Part shown: one piece after another, positions 6,038 to 12,394 of the stretch
How the letters are laid out: each line of letters begins with the position of its first letter
Position numbering within the stretch: the stretch's first letter is position 1
Source of the DNA: Actinomycetota bacterium
GTDB lineage: Bacteria > Actinomycetota > Acidimicrobiia > Spongiisociales > ZC4RG35
Length of the DNA: 13,818 nucleotides
Reading direction: 5' to 3'
Assembly (NCBI GenBank): GCA_003242515.1
Contig: QGUS01000020.1
Span: 1-13,818, forward strand
Made by a program: the position numbers and the translations under genes
Notes under the pieces: model-generated
Told to the model about the DNA's origin: nothing
The model's input: only the letters and a program-made list of their open reading frames with translations
Databases searched by the model: none

Positions 6038-6235
6038 TCACTCGAGGCCCTGCGGGGCCTCTTTCGTCTTCCAGGCCTCCTGGGCACGCAACCGCTCCAT
6101 GTAGGCGCGCGCCCACCACAGGGGGTCGTCGTGGGTACCTGCGCCGGGGATCGGCTTGCCCGCTCCCGGAAGGTCTTCGAACTCGCCCGCCTCGATGGCG
6201 TCCTGGATCAGCCGCTCGGCGAGCAACGGGAACAT
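6038..6235 (-). CDS. DUF1992 (DnaJ-homologue C28-like conserved domain) protein
   Basis: A 65-residue protein made almost entirely of the DUF1992 domain, found alone in bacteria (YhdN-type proteins) and in eukaryotic DNAJC28. The family hallmark is clear: an N-terminal helix LAERLIQDAIEAGEF, then the loop DLPGAGKPIPG (residues 21-31), followed by DDPLWWARAYMERLR. Biochemical function is unknown. ATG 6235 is the first in-frame start: a TAA lies 12 bases upstream, inside the hairpin at 6241-6273. No Shine-Dalgarno is visible, but TAACCT lies 6 bases before the ATG, in the position of a -10 element for a leaderless transcript. The last codons overlap the hairpin at 6044-6061. Confidence 0.82.
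   Translation of the reverse strand: MFPLLAERLIQDAIEAGEFEDLPGAGKPIPGAGTHDDPLWWARAYMERLRAQEAWKTKEAPQGLE
6044..6064 (+). terminator. Intrinsic-terminator-like hairpin inside the DUF1992 3' end
   Basis: GAGGCCC, loop TGCG, GGGCCTC and then TTT form a compact GC-rich 7-bp stem followed by a short T-rich stretch (TTTCGTCTT) on the plus strand. It has the right polarity to stop transcripts from the small CxxC gene, although it lies in the coding end of the opposing gene. Confidence 0.4.
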
Positions 6236-6240
6236 GAGGA

Positions 6241-6273
6241 CAGGTTATCCGGGGAGGAGGGCCGGATAACCTG
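6241..6273. promoter_or_regulatory. 12-bp-stem hairpin directly upstream of the DUF1992 gene
   Basis: CAGGTTATCCGG (6241-6252) and CCGGATAACCTG (6262-6273) are perfectly complementary around a 9-base loop. In minus-strand RNA the loop is CCCUCCUCC, matching the anti-Shine-Dalgarno core; in plus-strand RNA it is GGAGGAGGG. The hairpin sits between the stop of the 49-residue gene (6288) and the DUF1992 start (6235). It may terminate the first transcript, and its right-hand arm on the minus strand supplies TAACCT as a possible -10 for a leaderless DUF1992 mRNA. Confidence 0.5.
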
Positions 6274-6287
6274 CCTCAATCCTCGAA

Positions 6288-6437
6288 TCAGGCGGCGGTG
6301 CGGTCGGTCGTGCGGACTTCGACACGACGACGACCGAGGTGGACGACGCGCTGACGGAGCGTCGCCTTCCGGGCCAGACGCTCCTCCGCGGCCTGACGGC
6401 GCAGGTCGCCCAATAGGATGTTGGCCATCTGGATCAT
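6288..6437 (-). CDS. Small basic protein of unknown function, 49 residues
   Basis: A short protein beginning MIQMANILLGDLRRQAAEERLARK and very rich in Arg (about 12 of 49 residues), with an amphipathic helical look. I recognise no domain; similar short basic ORFs occur in actinobacterial genomes, but I cannot name a family. ATG 6437 is preferred to the upstream in-frame start at 6515, which would run into the neighbouring gene. AGAGAAG lies upstream as a moderate ribosome site. The gene is divergent from the CGNR regulator (76-bp gap), which could control it. It ends just before the hairpin at 6241-6273. A role in nucleic acid binding is plausible from charge only. Confidence 0.55.
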   Translation of the reverse strand: MIQMANILLGDLRRQAAEERLARKATLRQRVVHLGRRRVEVRTTDRTAA

Positions 6438-6513
6438 GTGACTTCTCTCGGTGCCGTAAGGGGTCTTTCTGGTTACGCTCCTTACTGTACCGGCACCCGG
6501 AAACAACGAGAAC

Positions 6514-7059
6514 ATGGATTTCTCCCACTACACCGGTGAGCCCGTCGACCTCTCCGTCTCCCTGATGAACACCCGGAGGAGGTCCTCGGATTCACTCGAG
6601 ACGCTCGACGACCTGGTCGCGTTCCTCGAGCCCTACCGGCACATGTGGGAGGGCGTGGCACGGCCCCCGAAGTCGTCGGACCTGGCGGCCGTGCGCACCC
6701 TGCGGGAGAGCCTGAGGGAGGTGGTCGAGTCGGAGGACGAGGAGGCCGCCGCGGAGCGGCTCAACTCGATCCTCGCCGAGCACCACGCCCAGCCCCGGCT
6801 CTCCCTCCACAACGGGGCGCCCCACTTCCACTTCGAGCCCATCGGCAGCGACATGGTGGCGTGGCTGGCCGCCACCACCGCGATGGGGATCGCCAGCGTG
6901 ATCGTGGAGCACGGCATGGGCCGGTTCGGCGTGTGCGCGGCCACCGATTGCGACGACGTGTTCGTCGACGCGTCACGCAACCGCTCCCGCCGTCACTGCT
7001 CGAGCACCTGCTCGACCCGTGAGGCGGTGTCCGCCTACCGGCGGCGCCAGTCGGACTAG
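6514..7059 (+). CDS. CGNR-type zinc-finger (ABATE domain) transcriptional regulator
   Basis: A 181-residue protein with the layout of the ABATE plus CGNR zinc-finger family, putative stress-related transcription regulators. The N-terminal ABATE-like domain spans about 8-130 (VDLSVSLMNTRR near the start). The C-terminal finger lies at 141-178: ligands C141 and C146, the linker VFVDASRNRSRRHC, then C162 and C166. The eponymous CGNR reads CSTR here, so the ligand Cys is kept but the Gly-Asn pair is changed. The basic tail AYRRRQ follows. The gene starts at ATG 6514 with a weak GAG upstream and is divergent from the 49-residue ORF. Its stop codon lies two bases from that of osmC on the other strand, so no terminator fits between them. 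Binding target unknown. Confidence 0.85.
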   Translation: MDFSHYTGEPVDLSVSLMNTRRRSSDSLETLDDLVAFLEPYRHMWEGVARPPKSSDLAAVRTLRESLREVVESEDEEAAAERLNSILAEHHAQPRLSLHNGAPHFHFEPIGSDMVAWLAATTAMGIASVIVEHGMGRFGVCAATDCDDVFVDASRNRSRRHCSSTCSTREAVSAYRRRQSD

Positions 7060-7061
7060 GC

Positions 7062-7496
7062 CTAGGCGTTCGCCAGGGTCGCCTCGACCGACAGTTCGAC
7101 GTTGCCCTGGAGCGCCTTGGAGACCGGGCAGTTCTCCTTCGCCTGCTCGGCCAGCTCCTGGAACTTCGCCTCGTCGATGCCCGGGACCACGCCGGTCACG
7201 GTGAGACGGGAGTGGGTGATGCCGGTGCCCGGCACGAAGGTCACCGTGGCGGAGACGTCCAGGCTGGTGGGCGGCGTCTCGTTCTTGGCGAGCATGTTGG
7301 AGAACGCCATCGAGTAGCAGGTGGCGTGCGCCGCGGCGATCAGCTCCTCGGGGCTGGTCTTGCCGCCGTGCTCCTCGGAGCGGGCCTTCCAGTCGACGGC
7401 CACCGGGCCGAACGCCCCGGAGTCGACGGTCGCGGTGCCCTTGCCGTTGAAGAGGTCGCCTTCCCAGTGGGTGCGACCGGTGCTGTCCAGTGCCAT
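7062..7496 (-). CDS. osmC: OsmC-family peroxiredoxin (organic hydroperoxide reductase)
   Basis: A 144-residue OsmC/Ohr-fold protein, full length for OsmC. These enzymes reduce organic hydroperoxides with two cysteines, and both are present: C60 in AHATCYSMAFSNML and C123 in ENCPVSKAL. The glutamate and Ser-Pro-Glu-Glu-Leu segment before the first Cys (SPEELIAAAHATC, 48-60) is the standard active-site helix. The N-terminus (TGRTHWEGDLFNGKGTATVD) is the usual OsmC strand region, which distinguishes it from Ohr. AAGGA lies 9 bases before ATG 7496. An upstream extension in frame crosses the tRNA and is not real. The gene is transcribed away from tRNA-Leu, 172 bp downstream of it, and converges on the CGNR gene. 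Confidence 0.92.
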   Translation of the reverse strand: MALDSTGRTHWEGDLFNGKGTATVDSGAFGPVAVDWKARSEEHGGKTSPEELIAAAHATCYSMAFSNMLAKNETPPTSLDVSATVTFVPGTGITHSRLTVTGVVPGIDEAKFQELAEQAKENCPVSKALQGNVELSVEATLANA

Positions 7497-7668
7497 GCTC
7501 TCGGTTCCTTTCGTCGGGGACGCCCAGGCTACAGCGGCACCCCGCATCCGTACGATCCCCGGAGACGGTGAAGGCACCGCCGGACCTCCCCCACTCCGCC
7601 GACCGCTCCGTGGGAGCACCCCGTGCCCGCGGCGCATCTGGCGCATCGGGCGTCTCCGGCGAAAGAAG

Positions 7669-7754
7669 TGCCCGGGGTGGGTCTCGAACCCACACGAGCC
7701 TCGCGGCCCAAGGGGGTTTAAGCCCCTCGCGTCTACCGATTCCGCCACCCGGGC
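7669..7754 (-). tRNA. tRNA-Leu (anticodon UAA)
   Basis: An 86-base class II tRNA on the minus strand. The acceptor stem GCCCGGG (from 7754) pairs with CCCGGGC ending at 7670, with A at 7669 as discriminator base. The anticodon arm AGGGG-CTTAAAC-CCCCT carries anticodon UAA, reading UUA. A long variable arm follows, as expected for leucine. The T arm is GTGGG-TTCGAGA-CCCAC. CCA is not encoded. It lies 10 bases after the ppx stop codon and may be on the same transcript. Confidence 0.95.
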
Positions 7755-7764
7755 AGGGATGGGA

Positions 7765-8637
7765 TCAGGCTAAGCCGTCGCCCAGCAACCCGGCGGCCAC
7801 GCCGTCGAGGGAGTCCCGGATGGAGACGACGGCCTCGTCGATCCCGAGGACGTCGAGCACGCCCGCCGAGATGATCACGCCCGCCAGCATCACCGGGGCG
7901 CGCATCGCCGGGACCAGCTGCGCGGTCTCCTCGACGGTCATCTCGGCCAGCCGGTCGACCACCGACCCGATCTGCTCCCTGGTCACCACCAGGCCGTGCA
8001 CGTCCGAGCCCTGCTCCACGACGCCGGCCAGCTCGGGCACCTCCGTCCAGCTGCCCCCGACCCCGATCACCGCGGCCGGACGGGGCAGGTCCAGCGCCCC
8101 GAATAGCTCCCGGAGGTGGTCGAACGCCGCCTCCACCTCCTGCGGCGGCGCCGGGCGGGAGGGCACCTTCCGCTCGGTGAGCCGGACGGACCCGATGTCC
8201 ACCGATACTGCCGCCCCCTCCGTGACGAACTCGGTGCTGCCGCCACCGATGTCCACCACCATCGCCGGCCGGGGCCCGTGCCAGCCCATCGTGGCGCCGG
8301 CGTAGCCGAGCCGCGCCTCCTCCTCCCCGGGGATGAGGTCGGGGCGGACCCCGAGCGCCTGCTCGGCGAGGTCGAAGAACTCCTCCCGGTTGGTGGCGTC
8401 CCGGCAGGCCGAGGTGGCGATCGCCCGGACCCGCCCGGCGCCGTGGGCGGCGATGATCTCCCGGAACTCCCGCAGGGCGACGAGGGTGCGCTCGATGGCG
8501 TCGTCGGCGAGGCGGCGGGTGGCGTCCACTCCCCTGCCGAGGCCCGTGACCCGCTCGATGCGGGCGACGTCCCCGGCGCCGTCGGTGACGAGCAGTCGCA
8601 TCGAGTTGGTGCCGATGTCGACCGCGGCGACCCTCAC
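7765..8637 (-). CDS. ppx: Ppx/GppA-family phosphatase (exopolyphosphatase / pppGpp phosphohydrolase)
   Basis: A 290-residue ASKHA-fold phosphatase of the short actinobacterial Ppx type. The phosphate-1 motif DIGTNSMRLLV is at 7-17, GEEEARLGYAG with the likely catalytic Glu at 104-114, the phosphate-2 motif VVDIGGGSTEF at 127-137, and a GVGGSW segment further on fits the adenosine or second phosphate loop. Members hydrolyse polyphosphate or pppGpp; which one cannot be told here. The start is GTG 8637, inside a 4-bp GTGA overlap with the DUF501 stop, so translation is coupled. Longer upstream frames are shadows of DUF501. The penultimate codon is TTA, the only in-frame TTA I found in the window, 10 bases before the tRNA-Leu(UAA) gene. 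Confidence 0.92.
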   Translation of the reverse strand: MRVAAVDIGTNSMRLLVTDGAGDVARIERVTGLGRGVDATRRLADDAIERTLVALREFREIIAAHGAGRVRAIATSACRDATNREEFFDLAEQALGVRPDLIPGEEEARLGYAGATMGWHGPRPAMVVDIGGGSTEFVTEGAAVSVDIGSVRLTERKVPSRPAPPQEVEAAFDHLRELFGALDLPRPAAVIGVGGSWTEVPELAGVVEQGSDVHGLVVTREQIGSVVDRLAEMTVEETAQLVPAMRAPVMLAGVIISAGVLDVLGIDEAVVSIRDSLDGVAAGLLGDGLA

Positions 8638-9146
8638 GGCCGAGGCCTCCACTCCGGGTTGCGCTCCCCGTCGACGACGCAGGGCACAGTGCAGTCGAGC
8701 GGCTCGATCCATGCCGCCACCAGCTCCCCCACCGGGTTGTCGCCGCCGGCGCGGGTGTGGGCGTAGTGGGCGTGGAGGCACTTCACTCCCATCTGCACGC
8801 CGCCCACGCCGCCCCTGGGGACGGGGAACGCCCCGGCGGGGACCAGGGCGTCGCGCTCCGTCTCGTAGGAGCGGTTGGCCTCCTCGAGCCGGGCGGCGAA
8901 GGCGGGGTCGGCGGCGGCCTTCTGCTCCATCCGCCTCACCCCGCCGGAGGACTCCAGCCTGCCGATGCGTTGCACCGCGAGCGGGCAGGAGAGCCAATAG
9001 AGCGTGGGGAACGGGGTGCCGTCGTCGAGGATCGGCGGCACCTTCACCACGACGGGGACGCCGAGATGGCAGCGGGACGCCACCTCGATCTCCGACCGCA
9101 GCGGCCGGCCGATCTGGACCTCTACCGCCGTCCGGTCAGCCGTCAT
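8634..9146 (-). CDS. DUF501 domain protein
   Basis: A 170-residue DUF501 protein, an actinobacterial family of unknown function that sits between the ftsB/divIC-like gene and ppx. The recognisable segments are QIGRPLRSEIEVASRC (11-26), DDGTPFPTLYWLSCP (41-55), VKCLHAHYAH (121-130) and DNPVG (136-140). Conserved Cys and His residues (C26, C54, C123, H125, H127) could bind a metal, but that is inference. ATG 9146 lies 11 bp inside the end of the upstream ftsB-like gene, and the stop overlaps the ppx start by 4 bp, so the three are translationally coupled. Constant linkage to a divisome gene and enolase is known in the phylum; the reason is not. Confidence 0.92.
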   Translation of the reverse strand: MTADRTAVEVQIGRPLRSEIEVASRCHLGVPVVVKVPPILDDGTPFPTLYWLSCPLAVQRIGRLESSGGVRRMEQKAAADPAFAARLEEANRSYETERDALVPAGAFPVPRGGVGGVQMGVKCLHAHYAHTRAGGDNPVGELVAAWIEPLDCTVPCVVDGERNPEWRPRP

Positions 9147-9531
9147 CGCCGATGTCGGCGCCGGTGACGAAGTCCCAGACCCGTTCCAGCCACGACCGCT
9201 CGGGCTCCTCAGGCTCGGGCTCCGGGGCGGGAGGCTCGTCGTCGGCGCCGGGGGGATCGACCACCACGAATGCGACCTCGCCGGGCCGTACGTAGCCCAG
9301 CTTCTCCCGGGCCAGCTTCTCGATCTCGGTGGGGGTGTCCAGGGCGGCCACCTGCTGCTCCAGCTCGGCGTTCTCGGCCTCGAGGGCGGCGAGACGCTCG
9401 CGGGCGCGCGTCACCTCCTGGTTCGCCTCCATGATCTGGCGGTACGGGATCACCTGGGTGAGGAAGGCGATCCCCAGGAGGAGGATGAGCAGCGTGGTGA
9501 CGGCGACCCAGGGCCGCCGGATGAACCTCAT
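9136..9531 (-). CDS. ftsB: FtsB/DivIC-family septum formation initiator protein
   Basis: A 131-residue bitopic membrane protein of the divisome. A short cytoplasmic N-terminus (MRFIRRPW) precedes a transmembrane helix at about 9-28. A coiled coil follows at about 35-65 (heptads in EVTRARERLAALEAENAELEQ), then the family motif EIEKLAREKLGYVRPGE (69-85). The C-terminal part is an acidic Pro/Glu-rich stretch (about 92-111) ending in a Trp-containing segment. FtsB/DivIC partners with FtsL and FtsQ to activate septal peptidoglycan synthesis. The start ATG 9531 overlaps the eno stop in ATGA, and its own stop lies inside DUF501. Assignment is by motif and by the standard actinobacterial location after eno. 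Confidence 0.9.
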   Translation of the reverse strand: MRFIRRPWVAVTTLLILLLGIAFLTQVIPYRQIMEANQEVTRARERLAALEAENAELEQQVAALDTPTEIEKLAREKLGYVRPGEVAFVVVDPPGADDEPPAPEPEPEEPERSWLERVWDFVTGADIGDDG

Positions 9532-10808
9532 CCGAGCCTCCGGAACGCGTCCCAGCCCGCGTAGCGGGCCTCCGAGCCCAGCCGCTCCTCGATCCGGAGC
9601 AGCTGGTTGTACTTGGCGGTCCGCTCGCCCCGGGCGGGGGCTCCGGTCTTGATCTGCCCGGCGTTGGTGGCGACGGCGAGGTGCGAGATGAAGGTGTCCT
9701 CGGTCTCGCCGCTCCGATGGGAGACCATGCGCCCGTACCCGGCGCGCTCGGCCAGCTCCATGGTGTGGAACGTCTCCGAGACGGAGCCGATCTGGTTGAC
9801 CTTGACGAGGACGGCGTTGGCGGCGGCCTCGGTGATGCCCCGGCGCAGCCGCTCCTCGTTGGTCACGAAGAGGTCGTCACCGACCAGCTGGACCCGGTTG
9901 CCGAAGGCCCGGGTGAGACCCTTCCACCCCTCCCAGTCCTCCTCGGACATGCCGTCCTCGATGGAGACCAGCGGGTACCGGTCGGCGAGGTCCTGCAGGT
10001 AGGCCTGCATCTCGCCGGAGGAGAGGAGCCGCCCCTCGAGGTGATAGGACCCCTCGCGGTGGAACTCGGTAGCGGCCACGTCCAGGGCGAGGGCGATCTG
10101 CTCGCCCGGCTCGTAGCCGGCGGCCTCGATGGCGTCGATGAGGAACTCGAGGGCCTCGTCGTTGGTGGCCAGGTCCGGGGCGAAGCCGCCCTCGTCGCCC
10201 ACGTTGGTCGCGTGACCGCGGCCAGCGAGCACCCGCTTCAGGGCGTGGTAGGTCTCGACGCCGGCCCGCAGCGCCTCGGAAAAGCTGGGGAAGCCGGCGG
10301 GCACGAGCATGAACTCCTGAATGTCCACCGAGTTGGCGGCGTGCGCCCCGCCGTTGAGGACGTTCATGCACGGAACGGGGAGGACCCGCGCCGACGGACC
10401 ACCCAGGTACCTGTAGAGCGGCAGGTCCAGGGAGGCGGCCGCGGCCCGGGCCACCGCCATGGAGACGGCGAGGATGGCGTTGGCGCCGAGCGACGACTTC
10501 TCACGGGTGCCGTCCAGGTCCAGCATCAGCTGGTCGATCTCCTCCTGGCGGGTGGCGTCCCGGCCGATGAGGGGGGGCGCGATCTGCTCGTTGACGGCGG
10601 CCACCGCCCGGCCCACGCCCTTGCCCATCCAGGCCTTGCCACCGTCGCGGAGCTCGACCGCCTCGTGGGTGCCGGTGGACGCCCCGGACGGGACGATGGC
10701 GCGGCCGAAGCCGCCGGAGGTGGTCACCTCGACCTCGACCGTCGGATTGCCCCGGGAGTCGAGGACCTGGCGTGCGTGAACCTTCGAGATGTAGGTGGTT
10801 TCGGGCAT
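9528..10808 (-). CDS. eno: Enolase (phosphopyruvate hydratase)
   Basis: A complete 426-residue enolase, converting 2-phosphoglycerate to phosphoenolpyruvate in glycolysis. All expected active-site residues are visible: SGAST loop (41-45), H156, E165, E206 (catalytic acid/base partner in GDEGGFAP), metal ligands D243, E284 and D311, the catalytic K336 in VLVKVNQIGSVSET, SHRSGE (363-368), and K387. It starts MPETTYISKVHARQVLDSRGNP, the typical enolase N-terminus, at ATG 10808. There is no clear Shine-Dalgarno. Upstream are a TTGACA hexamer and a 12-bp-stem hairpin. The stop overlaps the ftsB-like start by 4 bp, so eno is probably the first gene of an eno-ftsB-DUF501-ppx-tRNA unit. Confidence 0.98.
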   Translation of the reverse strand: MPETTYISKVHARQVLDSRGNPTVEVEVTTSGGFGRAIVPSGASTGTHEAVELRDGGKAWMGKGVGRAVAAVNEQIAPPLIGRDATRQEEIDQLMLDLDGTREKSSLGANAILAVSMAVARAAAASLDLPLYRYLGGPSARVLPVPCMNVLNGGAHAANSVDIQEFMLVPAGFPSFSEALRAGVETYHALKRVLAGRGHATNVGDEGGFAPDLATNDEALEFLIDAIEAAGYEPGEQIALALDVAATEFHREGSYHLEGRLLSSGEMQAYLQDLADRYPLVSIEDGMSEEDWEGWKGLTRAFGNRVQLVGDDLFVTNEERLRRGITEAAANAVLVKVNQIGSVSETFHTMELAERAGYGRMVSHRSGETEDTFISHLAVATNAGQIKTGAPARGERTAKYNQLLRIEERLGSEARYAGWDAFRRLG

Positions 10809-10830
10809 GTGTTCGTCGGATGGTGGGTGG

Positions 10831-10836
10831 TGTCAA
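10831..10836 (-). promoter_or_regulatory. TTGACA hexamer upstream of eno (possible -35)
   Basis: On the minus strand TTGACA is a perfect -35 consensus, 22 bases before the eno ATG. No good -10 element follows at the right distance before the start codon. Alternatively the overlapping TACCTT (10840-10835) could be a -10 element. The promoter position is therefore uncertain. Confidence 0.25.
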
Positions 10837-10843
10837 GGTAACA

Positions 10844-10879
10844 CCCCTCCGGGCCTGTTCTGAGGATGGCCCGGAGGGG
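10844..10879 (-). terminator. 12-bp-stem hairpin between mazG and eno
   Basis: CCCCTCCGGGCC (10844-10855) and GGCCCGGAGGGG (10868-10879) are perfect complements around a 12-base loop, in the 175-bp gap between mazG and eno. There is no T tract. It probably ends the mfd-isomerase-mazG transcript or forms a leader structure before eno. A smaller hairpin (CCCGGC-GAA-GCCGGG) lies at 10948-10962, nearer the mazG stop. Confidence 0.5.
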
Positions 10880-10983
10880 CCGGAACGGGCGCCTGGTACC
10901 GGGTTCCTGGACCTCTCCCCACCGGAACGTTGTGCGCAGTGGAGAGACCCGGCGAAGCCGGGAGCGGCGCGACCCGACGGGGG

Positions 10984-12393
10984 TCAGTCTTTCGCTCGCT
11001 CCCAGCGGTCGTTCATCTCGTCGAGGCTCAGGCCCTCGAGGGGGCCCTCCGCCTCCATGGCCTGGAAGCGCCGGACGAAGCGGTCGGTGGCCCGCTGCAG
11101 GGCCACCTCCGTGTCGACACCGAGGTGCCGGGCCAGGTTGACCACGGTGAACAGGAGGTCGCCCATCTCGTCCTCCACCGACCCGGATCCCGCCATGGCC
11201 TCCGCCAGCTCGGCCATCTCCTCGCGGAGCTTCTCCACCACCCCCTCGGCGGACGGCCAGTCGAAGCCGATCTTGGCCGCCTTGTTCTGGACCTTGGAGG
11301 CGCGGTGCAGGGCGGGCATGCCGCGGGGCACGCCGTCCAGGGCAGACCGGGGCCCCTCGTCGCCCCGCTCGGCGGCCTTGATCCGGTCCCAGTTGGCCTT
11401 GACCTCCTCGGGCGAGCCCGCCTCGACGTCGCCGAAGACGTGGGGGTGCCGGCGCACCAGCTTCTGGCGCAGCGTCTCCGCGGCCCCGTCGATGTCGAAC
11501 GCGCCCACCTCGCGGGCGATCGCCTCGTGGAACAGCACCTGCAGCAGGAGGTCCCCCAGCTCGTCCTCGACCCCGGCGTAGGCACCCCAGTCGTTCCCGT
11601 CGTCCGGCATCGCAGAGATCGCCTCGATCAGCTCGTAGGCCTCCTCGATCAGGTTCTTGGTCAGGCTCTTGTGGGTCTGCTCCCGGTCCCACGGGCACTC
11701 CTGGCGCAGGACCCGCATCACGCGGACGGCACCGAGCAGGCCGCCCGGCTCGCTGTCGACCCAGAGGCTGGTCCGCAGGCCCGCCAGGGACGGGTCGATA
11801 CGCGACGCCTCGCACTCGACCACCCGCCCGGCGGCCGTGCCCAGGTCGACGAGCACCTTCACCTTCGCATCCTCGGGGATGACGGCGGCGACGCGCGCCG
11901 AGACGTCGGCCAGGATCTCCGGGTGGCTGAGGTGGCCGATGATCGTCGGCTTGTCCAGGACCAGCGGGTCGGGCAGGTCGTGCCCGTTCAGGATCTGGAG
12001 GCCGCGGTCGAAGGGGTCGTACCCGACCGTGGCCAGCACTGCGTCGACGAACGACTCGCCGGGGACGATCCGGGTGTCGGGCCGGAGGGCGCGGATCCGC
12101 GTCACCGCGAACTCCCCCATCAGCGGGCTGCCCGGGACCGCATACACCACCGGCCCTTTGGCTGACAGGTCGGCCACGCGCCCGGCGATCGCGTCGTAGA
12201 CGTCCTCGAAGGTCTCCGACCGCTCGTAGAGGTCGTCGCAGGGGACGACCTCACGGAGCGAAGCCAGCCGCTCGGCCGCGGGGTGCCGCACGGTGCGCAG
12301 CACCACAGTGACCCCCGGGTCCTCGAGGAGCGACCTGGTCGATTCGGGGAGCCGGTCGTAGTCGCCGGGGCCGAGACCGACGACGGTGATCAC
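10984..12393 (-). CDS. mazG: MazG NTP pyrophosphohydrolase fused to N-terminal tetrapyrrole-methylase domain
   Basis: A 469-residue protein of the YabN type. Residues about 1-215 form a tetrapyrrole (corrin/porphyrin) methylase-like domain with GLGPGD (6-11), VVYAVPGSPLMGE (82-94) and IVPGESFVDAVLA (109-121). Two MazG-type all-alpha domains follow. The first has EEAYE (250-254) with ELGD (278-281). The second has EEMAE (391-395) with EMGD (409-412); these acidic pairs bind Mg in EExxE-ExxD nucleotide pyrophosphatases. MazG hydrolyses NTPs to NMPs, removing aberrant nucleotides and limiting (p)ppGpp responses. Start is GTG 12393, one base after the stop of the upstream isomerase gene. The role of the methylase-like domain is not established; its SAM-binding residues look largely preserved. 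Confidence 0.93.
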   Translation of the reverse strand: MITVVGLGPGDYDRLPESTRSLLEDPGVTVVLRTVRHPAAERLASLREVVPCDDLYERSETFEDVYDAIAGRVADLSAKGPVVYAVPGSPLMGEFAVTRIRALRPDTRIVPGESFVDAVLATVGYDPFDRGLQILNGHDLPDPLVLDKPTIIGHLSHPEILADVSARVAAVIPEDAKVKVLVDLGTAAGRVVECEASRIDPSLAGLRTSLWVDSEPGGLLGAVRVMRVLRQECPWDREQTHKSLTKNLIEEAYELIEAISAMPDDGNDWGAYAGVEDELGDLLLQVLFHEAIAREVGAFDIDGAAETLRQKLVRRHPHVFGDVEAGSPEEVKANWDRIKAAERGDEGPRSALDGVPRGMPALHRASKVQNKAAKIGFDWPSAEGVVEKLREEMAELAEAMAGSGSVEDEMGDLLFTVVNLARHLGVDTEVALQRATDRFVRRFQAMEAEGPLEGLSLDEMNDRWERAKD

Positions 12394-12394
12394 G

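Noticed and set aside
5956..6273. CRISPR array or mobile-element ends
   Set aside because: The hairpins are different from one another, without repeated units, spacers, target duplications or transposase genes.
7062..7748. 228-codon extension of the OsmC frame
   Set aside because: The extra N-terminus reads across the tRNA-Leu gene; the conserved protein begins at 7496 behind a ribosome site.
7765..8997. 410-codon extension of the Ppx frame
   Set aside because: The extra N-terminus is a shadow of DUF501; the Ppx phosphate-1 motif begins six residues after GTG 8637.
10930..12165. 411-codon plus-strand open frame across mazG
   Set aside because: It is antisense to mazG and shows no domain-like sequence.
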